Below, in pieces: positions 35,144 to 45,349 of a stretch of DNA of 64,000 nucleotides. Below the pieces are notes generated by a model. That model ran no database searches and was not told where the DNA came from. It saw only the letters and a program-made list of their open reading frames with translations. Source of the stretch: an uncultured Pelagibacteraceae bacterium (lineage in GTDB: Bacteria; Pseudomonadota; Alphaproteobacteria; Pelagibacterales; Pelagibacteraceae); contig CACDXJ010000002.1 of the NCBI GenBank assembly GCA_902556855.1, positions 1 to 64,000 on the forward strand, written 5' to 3'. Within the stretch, counting starts at the first letter, position 1, and every line of letters starts with the position of its first letter. A program made the position numbers and the translations under genes.

Positions 35144-35622
35144 TGAGTTTAAATAAAAAAGTAATTTCATTAATTAAAAAAAAAAAGATAAAGCTTGCGA
35201 TTGCTGAGTCTTGTACTGGAGGAATGTTGTCGAGCGCTATTACATCTGTAAGTGGATCATCCAAAATATTCACAATGGGATTAGTCACTTACTCAAATCA
35301 AGCTAAAACAGACTTATTAAAAATTCCAAAAAAAATAATAAAAAAACATGGGGCTGTAAGTGTTCAATGTTGTTTGGCTATGGTTAATAATCTTAGCAAG
35401 ATTAGTAAATCAAAGATCTGTGTTTCAACAACAGGAATAGCTGGTCCTAAAGGAGGATCTAAACAAAAACCAGTTGGCTTGGTGTATATTGGAATTAGGG
35501 TCGGAAAAAAGGTTGTTGTTAATAAATGTAATTTTAAGAATAAAGGAAGAATTTTTATTCAAAAACAAACTGTAAAAAAGACTCTAAATTTATTAGCACA
35601 ACTTATTAAACGGGATAGCTAA
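35143..35622 (+). CDS. pncC: CinA C-terminal-type nicotinamide-nucleotide amidase (PncC)
   Basis: A 159-residue protein containing only the CinA C-terminal domain, which deamidates NMN to nicotinate mononucleotide in pyridine-nucleotide recycling. IAESCTGGMLSSAITSVSGSS is the active-site region (catalytic Ser/Cys stretch, cited as AESCTGG), GLVTYSNQAK follows, then KHGAVS and STTGIAGPKGGSKQKPVG. There is no N-terminal molybdopterin-like domain, as in the stand-alone YdeJ/YgaD type. It overlaps the convergent unknown gene by 17 nt. Confidence 0.9.
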   Translation: MSLNKKVISLIKKKKIKLAIAESCTGGMLSSAITSVSGSSKIFTMGLVTYSNQAKTDLLKIPKKIIKKHGAVSVQCCLAMVNNLSKISKSKICVSTTGIAGPKGGSKQKPVGLVYIGIRVGKKVVVNKCNFKNKGRIFIQKQTVKKTLNLLAQLIKRDS

Positions 35623-35917
35623 ACTCTGGGTTAACAATTAAATCTAAAAGATGAGCAGTAAAACTGTTAAGTAATAAGAAAATACTGAAAGCTATTATAT
35701 AAAGTATAAAAACTAAAAAATTTCTAGCCCTTTTCTTTTGTAATAATTTTTTATCTTCAGGTACCCACTCTTTATTTTTAGATTTGAAGTCATAAGAAAA
35801 CATCCAATAAGTTAGGTTAGTTTCATTCGGATCACCTGTTCTAATTGTTTTGATATACGAGGATAAGAATTTGAAAGTTAAAATAAATAAAATTAGTAAA
35901 GATGATATTGTAAACAT
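35606..35917 (-). CDS. Two-span membrane protein (unknown)
   Basis: A 103-residue protein with a hydrophobic N-terminal helix (FTISSLLILFILTFKFL) and a second near residues 67-93 (FLVFILYIIAFSIFLLL). Between them is a soluble part with NLTYWMFSYDFKSKNKEWVPEDK. I recognise no family. Its ATG overlaps the ratA stop as TAATG, so it is probably translated with ratA. Confidence 0.6.
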   Translation of the reverse strand: MFTISSLLILFILTFKFLSSYIKTIRTGDPNETNLTYWMFSYDFKSKNKEWVPEDKKLLQKKRARNFLVFILYIIAFSIFLLLNSFTAHLLDLIVNPEFSYPV

Positions 35918-36360
35918 TATTTATATAATTTAATTGCCCTATCTTCAAAAGCTTTGGCAATTTTATTTAAACCAAGCTCAAAAGATTTTTTCATTATTCC
36001 ATTCAGAATTGGATTTTTCAATTCAAAATCAATAAAAAATTCCAGTTGTGTCGAATTGTTTATCTCTTTAAATTTCCACTCATTTTTAAGATGTTTTAGT
36101 GGACCATCAAGGTTATTGACTATTATGGTGTCTTTTTCTTTATAGTAAGATACATGACTTGAGAAAGTTTCATTTAGGATGCTTTTCCCTACTTTTAAAT
36201 CTCCATTAAACGTAATTAGATCTGCACTTTCATTTCTATCAAAAACTTTACCTTCAATACACCATGGAACAAATTCTGGATATTTTTCAATGTCAAGAAC
36301 CATTTCAACTAATTGATCTTTTTTACAGGGAATAATTTTTTTTATTGATGCGGAAGACAT
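35917..36360 (-). CDS. ratA: RatA/COQ10-like START-domain protein
   Basis: A 147-residue SRPBCC-fold (START/Bet v 1-like) protein. The start [30 protein letters not shown] (cited as [12 protein letters not shown]) is the family's hallmark, followed by [12 protein letters not shown] and a C-terminal long helix ([16 protein letters not shown]). In bacteria this family includes RatA, and in mitochondria COQ10, a coenzyme Q-binding protein; in alphaproteobacteria it is regularly next to lipA, as here. A quinone-related role is more likely than a toxin role. It overlaps lipA by 19 nt. Confidence 0.85.
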   Translation of the reverse strand: MSSASIKKIIPCKKDQLVEMVLDIEKYPEFVPWCIEGKVFDRNESADLITFNGDLKVGKSILNETFSSHVSYYKEKDTIIVNNLDGPLKHLKNEWKFKEINNSTQLEFFIDFELKNPILNGIMKKSFELGLNKIAKAFEDRAIKLYK

Positions 36361-37286
36361 TCAAGCTGTTTATTTCTTGCATCTTGTAATTTTCTAAAAT
36401 CTTCATCTGCGTGATAAGAAGATCTTGTAAGTGGTGATGAAGAAACAAGTAAAAACCCTTTTGTTTTTGCTATTTGCTCGAACTCTTTAAATTCATCGGG
36501 ATGGTAATAACGATTTAGTGGATGATGTTTTGGAGAAGGTTGCAAGTATTGACCTATAGTAATAAAATCAACTTCAGCAGATCTTAGATCATCCATAACT
36601 TGGATTACTTCTTCTTTACTTTCACCTAAGCCAACCATTATTCCAGATTTTGTAAAAACTTTTTTATTAAATTTTTTTGCATTTTTTAAAAGTTCTAATG
36701 ATGCAAAATATCGTGCTCCAGGTCTAACAGTTGTATAAAGTCTTGGTACTGTTTCTATATTATGATTAAATACGTCTAGGTCAGCCTTTAAAACTTTTTT
36801 ATAGGCTTCACCTTTTCTTAAAAAATCGGGAGTTAAAACTTCTATTGACGTTTCTGGATTTTTTTCTCTTGTCGCTTTTACTACTTTGTAAAAATGATCA
36901 GATCCACCATCATCAAGGTCATCTCTATCTACAGAAGTAATTACTACATGTTTTAGATTTAAACTTTTAACAGCTTTAGCAATTTTAGCTGGCTCAAAAA
37001 TATCCAGATCACCTGGTTTTCCGGTTTTAACATCGCAAAACGCACAAGCTCTTGTACAAGTATCCCCCATAATCATAAATGTTGCGTGTTTTTTACTCCA
37101 ACACTCAGTGATATTAGGACAGTTTGCTTCCTGACAAACCGTAACTAAATTATTTTGATTAACAATTTTTTTGGTTTGAAAGAAAATTTGCGAGTCTAAT
37201 ATTTTCGATCTAATCCATTCAGGCTTCTTTTTGATTGGATTAACAGGCTTATTTATTTTTTCTGGATGTCTAGGTTTTTCACTCAT
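36342..37286 (-). CDS. lipA: Lipoyl synthase
   Basis: A 314-residue radical-SAM enzyme that inserts two sulfurs into octanoyl groups on lipoyl domains. It has both iron-sulfur cysteine sets: [13 protein letters not shown] (auxiliary cluster) and [10 protein letters not shown] (the radical-SAM CxxxCxxC). The later [20 protein letters not shown] and a C-terminal serine ligand region ([12 protein letters not shown]) are present. It overlaps ftsB by 4 nt. In many relatives pdhABC and lpd lie between eno/ftsB and lipA; they are absent here. Confidence 0.95.
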   Translation of the reverse strand: MSEKPRHPEKINKPVNPIKKKPEWIRSKILDSQIFFQTKKIVNQNNLVTVCQEANCPNITECWSKKHATFMIMGDTCTRACAFCDVKTGKPGDLDIFEPAKIAKAVKSLNLKHVVITSVDRDDLDDGGSDHFYKVVKATREKNPETSIEVLTPDFLRKGEAYKKVLKADLDVFNHNIETVPRLYTTVRPGARYFASLELLKNAKKFNKKVFTKSGIMVGLGESKEEVIQVMDDLRSAEVDFITIGQYLQPSPKHHPLNRYYHPDEFKEFEQIAKTKGFLLVSSSPLTRSSYHADEDFRKLQDARNKQLECLPHQ

Positions 37287-37576
37287 TTTAACTTTATAAT
37301 AATCTCATCTTTTGTACCGTATCTAAATTTTTCTCTATAAAGCATATCTAAATAATCAAGGTCATTATTTTTAACTAGTGAAATTTTATGTTCTAAGTCT
37401 TCTAATTCGCTAGTTAGTGCCTTATCCTTAATCTCTAGCTCTTCATGAATTCTCTTTTTATCAAAATAAGAGATTAAGCCCCTTTCGCCTCCAATCAAAT
37501 TTATACTTATATAAAGCGAAAGGAAAATATTAAATAATATAAATTTTTTTCTCTTTAAACTTTCAATAAGTCGCAT
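37283..37576 (-). CDS. ftsB: Septum-formation protein of the FtsB/DivIC family
   Basis: A 97-residue single-span membrane protein. An N-terminal helix ([18 protein letters not shown]) is followed by GGERGL and then a coiled coil from about residue 40 to 75 ([21 protein letters not shown]), ending with [11 protein letters not shown], the family's conserved RE/RY-type end. It should join FtsL and FtsQ in the divisome. It lies 3 nt after eno, the standard place in alphaproteobacteria. Confidence 0.85.
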   Translation of the reverse strand: MRLIESLKRKKFILFNIFLSLYISINLIGGERGLISYFDKKRIHEELEIKDKALTSELEDLEHKISLVKNNDLDYLDMLYREKFRYGTKDEIIIKLK

Positions 37577-37579
37577 AAG

Positions 37580-38836
37580 TTAGATTCTAGCCATTTTGGC
37601 CTGATTTCCAAGTTCTTCTTCTATGCGTAATAACCTGTTATATTTGGCTACTCTTTCAGATCTCGCCAAAGATCCAGTTTTAATTTGAGAAGACATAGTC
37701 GCGCACGCCAAATCAGCAATAAATGTATCTTCAGTATCCCCTGATCTATGAGAAATGATAGTGTTAAAATTTGCGGCTTTTGCCATTGAAATTACTTCTA
37801 GAGTTTCAGTCAAAGTGCCTATTTGATTTGGTTTTACTAAAATACAATTTGCTGACTTTTCTTTTATTCCTTTACTTAAACGCTTTGCATTTGTAACGAA
37901 TAGATCATCTCCTACAATTTGAATATTTTTACCTATTTCATTTGTAATTTTTTTCCACGATTCCCAGTCCTCTTCAGCAAAAGGATCCTCTATTGATTTT
38001 ATTGGATAGCTAGATGTTAGTTTTTTATAATAGCTAATATTATCTTCAACTGATGTGAAATTTTTGGATCGAATAGAATATTCTCCTTTTTCATTAATTA
38101 ATTCATTGGCTGCTACATCTAAACAAATAACTATATCTTTTCCTGGTTTTAAATTTGACTTTTCAATTGCGTTTACAATTAACTCTAAAGCTTGCTCATT
38201 TGTATTAATTGATGGAGCAAATCCACCTTCGTCTCCCACGTTTGTGAGCATTTTGTTAGATTTCAATAATTTCTTTAAATTTTGAATTACAACATAACAT
38301 TTTTCTATAGCATCCATAAAATTTTTAGCAGAATCAGGCCTAATCATAAATTCTTGGATATTTAAGTCATTGTCAGCATGTGCTCCACCATTAATAATAT
38401 TCATTAAAGGTATGGGTAAACAAAAATTATCTCCTATGTATTTAAATAATGATTTTTTATTTGACAAAGCTGAACATTTTGAATTAGCGAGTGAAACTGC
38501 AAGAGTAGCATTAGCTCCTAAATTTGTTTTATTTTCACTTCCGTCTAAATCTAATAAAGTTTTATCAATTTTTTTTTGGTCTTCTGACTCAAAACCTTTA
38601 AGTTTATCTGAAATTTTATTATTTATATTCTCAACTGCTATATTTACACTTTTACCTAAAAATTTATTATTATTCTGATCTCTTAATTCGTGTGCTTCAA
38701 ATGCACCGGTTGACGCACCTGATGGAGAAATTGCAGTTGCAGAAATATTATTTTCTAAAAAAACTTCTGCTTCTACTGTTGGATTTCCTCTGCTATCAAA
38801 GACTTGTCTGCCTTTTATACTTTTAATTTTTACCAT
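37580..38836 (-). CDS. eno: Enolase
   Basis: A 418-residue enzyme interconverting 2-phosphoglycerate and phosphoenolpyruvate. The start KIKSIKGRQVFDSRGNPTVE (cited as FDSRGNPTVE), the loop SGASTGAFEAHELRD, NGGAHADN with the active-site His, GDEGGFAP, metal-binding IEDPFAEEDW and GDDLFVTN, the catalytic lysine in LVKPNQIGT, and SHRSGDTEDTFIADLA are all present. Length is slightly below the usual 425-430. It lies 2 nt after kdsA. Confidence 0.96.
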   Translation of the reverse strand: MVKIKSIKGRQVFDSRGNPTVEAEVFLENNISATAISPSGASTGAFEAHELRDQNNNKFLGKSVNIAVENINNKISDKLKGFESEDQKKIDKTLLDLDGSENKTNLGANATLAVSLANSKCSALSNKKSLFKYIGDNFCLPIPLMNIINGGAHADNDLNIQEFMIRPDSAKNFMDAIEKCYVVIQNLKKLLKSNKMLTNVGDEGGFAPSINTNEQALELIVNAIEKSNLKPGKDIVICLDVAANELINEKGEYSIRSKNFTSVEDNISYYKKLTSSYPIKSIEDPFAEEDWESWKKITNEIGKNIQIVGDDLFVTNAKRLSKGIKEKSANCILVKPNQIGTLTETLEVISMAKAANFNTIISHRSGDTEDTFIADLACATMSSQIKTGSLARSERVAKYNRLLRIEEELGNQAKMARI

Positions 38837-38838
38837 TT

Positions 38839-39660
38839 TTATTTTACTATCTTGTCGATTTCGGTAAGTTTTTTTAATAAAGTTTTTACTTCATTTAGAG
38901 GAACCATGTTTGGACCATCTGATGGAGCGTTATCTGGATCTTCATGTGTTTCTATGAAGATTGCTCCTACACCAACAGCAATAGCCGCGCGGGCTAAATA
39001 AGGAACGAACTCTCTTTGCCCACCACTTTTCTCTCCCATACCACCTGGTTGTTGTACTGAATGTGTTGCGTCAAAAACAATTGGAAATCCATATTTAGAC
39101 ATTATAGGTAAAGCTCTCATATCTGAAACAAGAGTATTATAACCAAAACTCGCACCTCTTTCTGTAATTAAAATATTTTTATTCCCAGAATCTTCAATTT
39201 TTTTTATTACATTAGCCATATCCCACGGAGCTAAAAATTGTCCTTTCTTAACATTAATTATTTTACCAGTTTTTGCTGCAGCAATTAATAAATCAGTTTG
39301 TCTACATAAGAATGCCGGAATTTGAAGGACATCAACATGATTAGATACTACAGTGCATTGTTCTGCAGTATGAACGTCGGTTAGAACTGGAACACCAACT
39401 TCTTTTCTAATTTTATCGAAAATGGGAAGTGATTTTTCTAAACCCAAACCTCTTTTTCCTTTTAAACTTGTTCTGTTAGCTTTATCAAAAGAAGTTTTGT
39501 AAACAAGATTAATACCAAGTTCCCTTGTAATTTTTTTAAGTTCGTTTGAAATCTTTATAGCGTGCTCTTCACTCTCTAACTGACAAGGGCCGGCAATTAG
39601 GGTGAATGGTTTATTGTTAGCAATTTCAAAATTAGAGCATTTTACTTTATGATTATTCAT
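38839..39660 (-). CDS. kdsA: 3-deoxy-8-phosphooctulonate synthase
   Basis: A 273-residue aldolase joining phosphoenolpyruvate and arabinose-5-phosphate to make KDO-8-phosphate for the lipopolysaccharide core. [10 protein letters not shown] near residue 20, [33 protein letters not shown], and [12 protein letters not shown] are the standard blocks. CRQTD has the usual residues, and the region after GPC has a cysteine that could bind metal as in metal-dependent forms. It pairs with pyrG through a 4-nt overlap. Confidence 0.95.
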   Translation of the reverse strand: MNNHKVKCSNFEIANNKPFTLIAGPCQLESEEHAIKISNELKKITRELGINLVYKTSFDKANRTSLKGKRGLGLEKSLPIFDKIRKEVGVPVLTDVHTAEQCTVVSNHVDVLQIPAFLCRQTDLLIAAAKTGKIINVKKGQFLAPWDMANVIKKIEDSGNKNILITERGASFGYNTLVSDMRALPIMSKYGFPIVFDATHSVQQPGGMGEKSGGQREFVPYLARAAIAVGVGAIFIETHEDPDNAPSDGPNMVPLNEVKTLLKKLTEIDKIVK

Positions 39661-41279
39661 TTTCTAGTATTGATTTTTGCGGCCTTTATAAATGATGAGA
39701 ATAAAGGATGTGGTGATAAAGGTCTAGATTTAAATTCAGGATGAAACTGAACACCAATAAACCAAGGATGGTTTTCCAATTCTATAATTTCTGGTAATTT
39801 ATTGTCTGGAGATAAACCTGAAAAAATCATACCTTTGTTTTCAAAATCTTTTTTATAATTGATATTAACTTCATATCTATGACGATGTCTTTCGTTTATC
39901 TTCATTGCATTGTAAATTTTACTTATTTTTGTGTCTTTTTTAAGTCTTGCTTCATAACTACCTAAACGCATTGTTCCACCTAAATCTTTGTCAGTGCCTT
40001 TCATCAATTTTCCATCTTTTGTCCATTCACTCATAAGTCCAACGACTGACGCTTTAGATGGTCCAAATTCACTAGATGTTGCTTTTTTTATATTTAATTT
40101 ATTTCTAGCAAATTCAATCACTGCCATTTGCATACCAAAACAGATACCAAGGAAAGGAATTTTGTTCAATCTTGCATAATTAATAGCTGCTATTTTTCCC
40201 TCTGTACCTCTTTTACCAAATCCTCCTGGTATCAAAATCCCAGATACTCCTTTAAGTTTATTTTTTATTTCACTTGGTTTTAAAAAGTCAGACTCAATTC
40301 TTATTAAATTCACTTTTAAATTATTTGCTATTCCTCCATGTGTTAAAGCCTCGTCTAAAGATTTATATGCATCTTTAAGTTCAACGTACTTGCCAATTAT
40401 TGCTATGTTTACTTTATTTTTTGTATTCAAAACCAACTGTGTAATTTTTTTCCAAGGAGAAAGATTTACTTTTTTCTTAGATTTGATTTTAAAAAATCTT
40501 AAAACTCTTTCATCTAGTTTCTCTTTGTTAAAACTTATCGGAGCTTCATAGATTGTTTTTACATCCACAGTTTCTATTACATCTTCTATTGCAACGTTAC
40601 AAAATAATGAAATTTTCCTTCTTTGATCTAAAGGTATAGATCTTTCAGATCTGCAAATAATAATATCTGGTTGTATACCTATACTCCTTAATTCTTTGAC
40701 TGAATGTTGTGTTGGTTTTGTTTTTATCTCATCAGAGGCCTTCATGTAGGGAACTAAAGTTAGGTGAATAAATAATGTATTTTTTTTACCTATTTCATTT
40801 GAAAATTGTCTTATAGCTTCTAAAAAAGGTAAGCTTTCGATATCACCGACGGTGCCTCCTATTTCACAAATGACAAAATCTTCTTTAACAACATCATTTT
40901 TAATAAATTCTTTAATTCTATTTGTTATATGTGGGATAACTTGAACGGTTTTTCCTAAATATTTTCCTTGTCGTTCCCTTTTTAAAACATCACTATAAAT
41001 TTTGCCTGTAGTAATATTGTCTGACTTTTTTGCTGATATACCTGAAAATCTTTCATAGTGTCCTAGGTCCAGATCTGTTTCAGCACCATCATCAGTAACA
41101 AAAACTTCACCGTGTTGAAATGGGCTCATAGTTCCAGGATCTACATTTAAATATGGATCAAGTTTTCTAATTCTTACTTTGTAACCTCTTGATTGTAATA
41201 AATAAGCTAATGAAGCTGATGATAGTCCTTTTCCTAAAGATGAAACCACGCCGCCAGTAACGAATATATATCGCGCCAT
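39657..41279 (-). CDS. pyrG: CTP synthase
   Basis: A 540-residue enzyme that makes CTP from UTP, ATP and glutamine. The N-terminal synthetase domain has [19 protein letters not shown] with the P-loop, [25 protein letters not shown] (cited as [10 protein letters not shown]) and GGTVGDIES. The C-terminal glutaminase domain has PGGFGKRG, the nucleophile cysteine in GICFGMQ, and His/Glu in [10 protein letters not shown]. All parts are intact and the length is normal. It follows secG with 44 nt between. Confidence 0.97.
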   Translation of the reverse strand: MARYIFVTGGVVSSLGKGLSSASLAYLLQSRGYKVRIRKLDPYLNVDPGTMSPFQHGEVFVTDDGAETDLDLGHYERFSGISAKKSDNITTGKIYSDVLKRERQGKYLGKTVQVIPHITNRIKEFIKNDVVKEDFVICEIGGTVGDIESLPFLEAIRQFSNEIGKKNTLFIHLTLVPYMKASDEIKTKPTQHSVKELRSIGIQPDIIICRSERSIPLDQRRKISLFCNVAIEDVIETVDVKTIYEAPISFNKEKLDERVLRFFKIKSKKKVNLSPWKKITQLVLNTKNKVNIAIIGKYVELKDAYKSLDEALTHGGIANNLKVNLIRIESDFLKPSEIKNKLKGVSGILIPGGFGKRGTEGKIAAINYARLNKIPFLGICFGMQMAVIEFARNKLNIKKATSSEFGPSKASVVGLMSEWTKDGKLMKGTDKDLGGTMRLGSYEARLKKDTKISKIYNAMKINERHRHRYEVNINYKKDFENKGMIFSGLSPDNKLPEIIELENHPWFIGVQFHPEFKSRPLSPHPLFSSFIKAAKINTRK

Positions 41280-41323
41280 GGAAGTATGTTATACTTTATT
41301 AATTGATAATTACAAAGTCTTAA

Positions 41324-41623
41324 TTACTCAGATTTTGGAATTTGTGGAAGGTTCGAATTTTCCTCTTCTTCTTTTTCTAAAACAGACTGTGTTTCACGTA
41401 ACTCATCTCTTGATATGGCAACAATTGCAATACTGCAAATTATAAATAAAGTTGCGATTATAGAGGTAAATTTGGTTAAGAAAGTTCCAACTGATCTAGC
41501 TGACGTGAAATTGTCTTGTGAAACACCTAATCCTAATGCACCACCCTCTGATCTTTGTAAAAGAATTACAATGATCAAGATTACAGCAAGAATAATATTA
41601 ACGAATATAAGTAAACTTTCCAT
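41324..41623 (-). CDS. secG: Protein-export membrane protein SecG
   Basis: A 99-residue translocon subunit with two membrane helices (residues 3-22 and about 52-70). Between them is the family block LLQRSEGGALGLG (residues 22-34). The hydrophilic C-terminal tail is acidic. SecG aids the SecYEG channel. It lies between tpiA and pyrG, the common alphaproteobacterial order, 5 nt after the tpiA stop. Confidence 0.92.
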   Translation of the reverse strand: MESLLIFVNIILAVILIIVILLQRSEGGALGLGVSQDNFTSARSVGTFLTKFTSIIATLFIICSIAIVAISRDELRETQSVLEKEEEENSNLPQIPKSE

Positions 41624-41628
41624 GCTGT

Positions 41629-42372
41629 TTATCTATAGTAATTCTTTATTATATCAATAAATTTTTTGTGGGATTTAGAAGCTCCCCCTATCAAAAAACC
41701 GTCAATTTCTCTTATTTCTTTAAACATCTTAACGTTTTTTCCGTCTACTGATCCTCCATAAAGAACTAATGGCCTTTTTTTCTTATTAATACTTTTTAAA
41801 ATTTTCTTAATATACAATGTTGTTTTAAATAATTCATTTTCAGTGGGTATATTTCCAGTGCCAATTGACCAAATTGGCTCATAAGCAACAATAATATTGT
41901 TTAAATTCATTTTCTTATCTAAAACTTTAGTAATTTGTTTTTTAAGAACACTGAAAGTTTTTTTTTTCTTTTTATCAGCTCTGTTTTCTCCAATACAAAA
42001 TACTACTTTTAAATTATTCTTTAAAGCAAAGTGAACTTTGTTTTTGAGCATAATATTTGTATCTCCCTCCACTCTATTGTCTGAATGACCAACTAAAGTA
42101 TATTTCGCTCCAACACTCCTAATCATAAATGGGCTTATAGCTGCTGTATTTGATGAAAATTGATCTTTCTGGTAACAATTTTGTGAGCCTATTGAGATTT
42201 TTTTACTCTTAAAATGTTTTGAAAACGTCTCAATCAGGGTATATGGAGGAGTAATAATTACTCTGTATTTTTTGCGATTTTTATCTTTTGAATAAAAAGA
42301 ATTAATTTTATTGAGTATATTTATTGATTTTGGAACACCAAACATTTTCCAGTTTCCAATAAAATATCTCAT
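41629..42372 (-). CDS. tpiA: Triosephosphate isomerase (divergent active-site neighbourhood)
   Basis: A 247-residue enzyme interconverting dihydroxyacetone phosphate and glyceraldehyde-3-phosphate. The N-terminal GNWKM (residues 6-10) has the catalytic lysine, GHSDNR (95-100) has the catalytic histidine, YEPIWSIGTG has the catalytic glutamate and loop 6, and YGGSVDGKN binds phosphate. Oddly, the near-universal GHSERR is GHSDNR here, and the usual GAFTGE stretch is FSSNTAA, so this is a diverged enzyme that retains the three main catalytic residues. The window also contains gap, eno, pfk and pyk. Confidence 0.9.
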   Translation of the reverse strand: MRYFIGNWKMFGVPKSINILNKINSFYSKDKNRKKYRVIITPPYTLIETFSKHFKSKKISIGSQNCYQKDQFSSNTAAISPFMIRSVGAKYTLVGHSDNRVEGDTNIMLKNKVHFALKNNLKVVFCIGENRADKKKKKTFSVLKKQITKVLDKKMNLNNIIVAYEPIWSIGTGNIPTENELFKTTLYIKKILKSINKKKRPLVLYGGSVDGKNVKMFKEIREIDGFLIGGASKSHKKFIDIIKNYYR

Positions 42373-42437
42373 TATTTGCCTTAATATTAAATTTAATCTA
42401 TAGGTGTATAATTTTAGAAACTTAATAGATTATTATA

Positions 42438-43892
42438 ATGATAACTTCAATAGGAAAATATTCTAAGTCTTTTTTTATCAAGCTCTTAGTAGGAATAATT
42501 ATTCTGCCATTTGTATTTTGGGGTATGGGTGATGTGTTCAGAGGTGGTAATCAAAATGTGATAGCTTCCATAGACTCTGAAAAAGTGAGTACACAAGAAT
42601 TTGTAGACTATCTAAGAACACTAAACTTGAATAATGAGCAAATAAAAAATTTAAATAAAACAGATTTAATAGAAAAGATTTTATCTGAATATATTGGTAA
42701 GAGAGTTATGAATTTAGAAATAGAAAAGTTAGGTATAACTGTTAATGATAATTCGCTAAGAAAAATTATCAAAAATGATGAATTATTTTCTAAAGATAAG
42801 AAATTTTCCAGAACAGAGTATGAAAAATTTTTAATTAAAAGCGGTGTTACAGCCCCAACATTTGAGGCTAATATAGCTGAACAAGAAAAAAGAAGGCAAT
42901 TTTTAAGTTTTCTTTCTAGTGGAATTGTTTTGCCTGAATCATTAGTCAATGAGGAATACAGAAAAGAAAATCAAACAAAAACAATTAAATTTATTGATTT
43001 AAATAATTACCATTTACAAAAAAAACCATCAGAAAAAAGTAAGAAAGAGCTTTATGAGAGAAATAAAAATATTTTTTTTACAGAGTTTAAAACTATTCGT
43101 TATGCTGAAATTTCTCCTGAAAAAATAATTGGTGACAAGGAATATAATGAAAATTTTTTTAAACAGTTAGATATAATTGAAAATAATATATTAGATGGAC
43201 AATCTTTTGAAGAGGTAGTCCAAAATGATAATTTAGATGTAATAATTATTAAAAAAATAGATGCCAACAGAAAAGATCAAAATAAAAATGAGGTAAAAAA
43301 TATTTCTAATAATTTATTTAAAAAGGTATACAACTTGAATTCAGTGAAAGCTCCAGAAATCATCAATCTGGATAATAAATATTTTATAGCAGAAATATCT
43401 GATATTGAAAAAAAGGATAAATCTTTTAGCGATCCACAAGTTCAAGAAGCTTTAGATGCACAATTAAGTTTTAAATATAAAATTGAAAATAATGCATCAA
43501 TTATAAAAGATATAAGTATGGGCGCTTTGGATAAGCAAAAATTTTCCAAATTTGCAATTGAGAATAAATTAGAAGTTAAAGATTATAAAATTAAAAATTT
43601 AAAACAAAATGAAATTTTTTCTGAGGGTATTATAAAAAGAATTTTTTTAATTAAGGATGGAGAAATAGACCTTATAACAAATAACACCCTCTCAAAGAGT
43701 TTTTTGGTATTGGCAATTAAATCTGATTATAAAGACCTCAAAAAGAATAATAATGAATATGAGCAATATGAAGCAAAAGGTCGTTTAAATTTAATAAATA
43801 AAATCTATGAATCTCATGATAATAATCTTAATGAAAAATACAAAGTTGAATTAAATCAAAGAACAATAGATCGAGTTAAAAATTCATTTTAA
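42438..43892 (+). CDS. PpiD/SurA-N-like membrane-anchored periplasmic folding factor
   Basis: A 484-residue protein with one N-terminal membrane helix (IKLLVGIIILPFVFWGM, about residues 14-30), then a SurA_N-like helical chaperone domain with ASIDSEKVSTQEF, FSRTEYEKFLIKSG and QEKRRQFLSFLSSGIVLPESL. This is the PpiD pattern. The central region where a parvulin-type isomerase domain should lie (about residues 210-330) shows no clear catalytic motif, and the protein is well short of the usual 600 or so, so it may be a chaperone without isomerase activity. It is coupled to trpE by TAATG, the usual ppiD-trpE neighbourhood. Confidence 0.72.
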   Translation: MITSIGKYSKSFFIKLLVGIIILPFVFWGMGDVFRGGNQNVIASIDSEKVSTQEFVDYLRTLNLNNEQIKNLNKTDLIEKILSEYIGKRVMNLEIEKLGITVNDNSLRKIIKNDELFSKDKKFSRTEYEKFLIKSGVTAPTFEANIAEQEKRRQFLSFLSSGIVLPESLVNEEYRKENQTKTIKFIDLNNYHLQKKPSEKSKKELYERNKNIFFTEFKTIRYAEISPEKIIGDKEYNENFFKQLDIIENNILDGQSFEEVVQNDNLDVIIIKKIDANRKDQNKNEVKNISNNLFKKVYNLNSVKAPEIINLDNKYFIAEISDIEKKDKSFSDPQVQEALDAQLSFKYKIENNASIIKDISMGALDKQKFSKFAIENKLEVKDYKIKNLKQNEIFSEGIIKRIFLIKDGEIDLITNNTLSKSFLVLAIKSDYKDLKKNNNEYEQYEAKGRLNLINKIYESHDNNLNEKYKVELNQRTIDRVKNSF

Positions 43893-45349
43893 TGCGAATA
43901 AACACTAGTTTTAAAGATTTTCGAAAGAGACACTTAAAAAAGACACATCAAATCTTATTCAAATCTTTTAATTGTAAAGATTATTACAAAGTAGAAAACT
44001 TATATAAATTTCTTTTAGCTGAAAAGAATAGTTTTATTTTTGAATCAGTTGAAAAAGGTGTTGTTAGGGGAAGATATACAATTATCGGTCTGAATCCTGA
44101 TAAAATTTGGGATATTAACAATAATGTAGTTACAATAAAGACTAGTGGAAAAAAAATAAAGATAAAAACAAATCCATTAAAGTATTTAAATAAACTTATA
44201 AAAGATTTTAGAATTAAGATTCCAAGTCAATTACCTTCAATGACTTCAATGTTAGTTGGTTATTTTTCTTATGATATAATTCGTTACATTGAAAAAATTC
44301 CTAATAATTGTAGAGATGATTTAAAAATTCCAGACGTGAGACTCTCGCGTCCAAGAAACTTAGTTATCTACGATAATTTAAGAAAAAAGATTCACTACAT
44401 TGAAAATGTTTATGCAGATACTAAAATTAAAGATTACAAAGAAACTTATGAGTCTATTATCAAAAAGTTTGAACTTTTTGAAAATTTTGAAAATATAAAG
44501 CTCCCAGAGCAATTTACATTTAAGCAAAATAAACATTCAATTAAATCGAACATTACAAAAAAAAGATTTCAACAATTAGTTCGAAAAGCAAAAGATTACA
44601 TAAAAAATGGAGACATCTTTCAAGTGGTTTTAAGCCAAAGATTTGAAAGAAAAATAAATAAAAAACCTATAGAAATTTATAATCACTTAAGAAAATCAAA
44701 CCCCTCTCCATTTATGTTTTATTTTAATTATGAAGATTTTAATGTTTTAGGAAGCAGTCCAGAAATTTTAGTGAGACTTAGAAAGGGTGAGATCACAATC
44801 AGACCAATAGCAGGTACAAGACCAAGAGGAGGAACTAAAAAGGAAGATCAAAAATATGTATCTGAGTTACTTAAAGATAAAAAAGAATTAGCTGAACATC
44901 TTATGCTGCTAGATCTAGGGAGAAACGACGTAGGAAAAGTTGCCAAAATTAACACCGTAAAAGTTACTGAAAAATTTAAAATAGAAAAATATTCTCATGT
45001 AATGCACATAGTTTCCAATGTAATTGGGAAGTTCAACGGTCAAAACTCTATTTTTGAAACACTTCTATCAGGTTTTCCTGCAGGCACAGTAAGTGGTGCC
45101 CCAAAAATCAGAGCTATGGAAATAATTGACGAACTTGAGAAAAATAAAAGAAAACTTTATGCAGGTGGGATCGGCTATTTCACTCCAAATAATGAATTTG
45201 ATACCTGTATTGCTTTGAGAACAGCTATAATTAAAAAAGATAAGTTTTATGTTCAAGCGGGAGCAGGAATTGTAGCTGACAGCAGGCCTGAAAAAGAATA
45301 CGCTGAAACAGTTAATAAAGCTAAAGCTCTACTAAAGGCAGTGGATTAA
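43892..45349 (+). CDS. trpE: Anthranilate synthase component I
   Basis: A 485-residue chorismate-using enzyme. The N-terminal half includes the tryptophan-feedback region (FESVEKGVVRGRYTIIG, the LLES-type element). The C-terminal chorismate-binding domain has GDIFQVVLSQRF, GSSPEILVR, RPIAGTRPRG, LLDLGRNDVG, FPAGTVSGAPKIRA and GGIGYF, in that order. With TrpG it makes anthranilate. I see no leader peptide or attenuator in front, as the start overlaps the previous gene's stop. The next gene trpG is directly adjacent. Confidence 0.96.
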   Translation: MRINTSFKDFRKRHLKKTHQILFKSFNCKDYYKVENLYKFLLAEKNSFIFESVEKGVVRGRYTIIGLNPDKIWDINNNVVTIKTSGKKIKIKTNPLKYLNKLIKDFRIKIPSQLPSMTSMLVGYFSYDIIRYIEKIPNNCRDDLKIPDVRLSRPRNLVIYDNLRKKIHYIENVYADTKIKDYKETYESIIKKFELFENFENIKLPEQFTFKQNKHSIKSNITKKRFQQLVRKAKDYIKNGDIFQVVLSQRFERKINKKPIEIYNHLRKSNPSPFMFYFNYEDFNVLGSSPEILVRLRKGEITIRPIAGTRPRGGTKKEDQKYVSELLKDKKELAEHLMLLDLGRNDVGKVAKINTVKVTEKFKIEKYSHVMHIVSNVIGKFNGQNSIFETLLSGFPAGTVSGAPKIRAMEIIDELEKNKRKLYAGGIGYFTPNNEFDTCIALRTAIIKKDKFYVQAGAGIVADSRPEKEYAETVNKAKALLKAVD

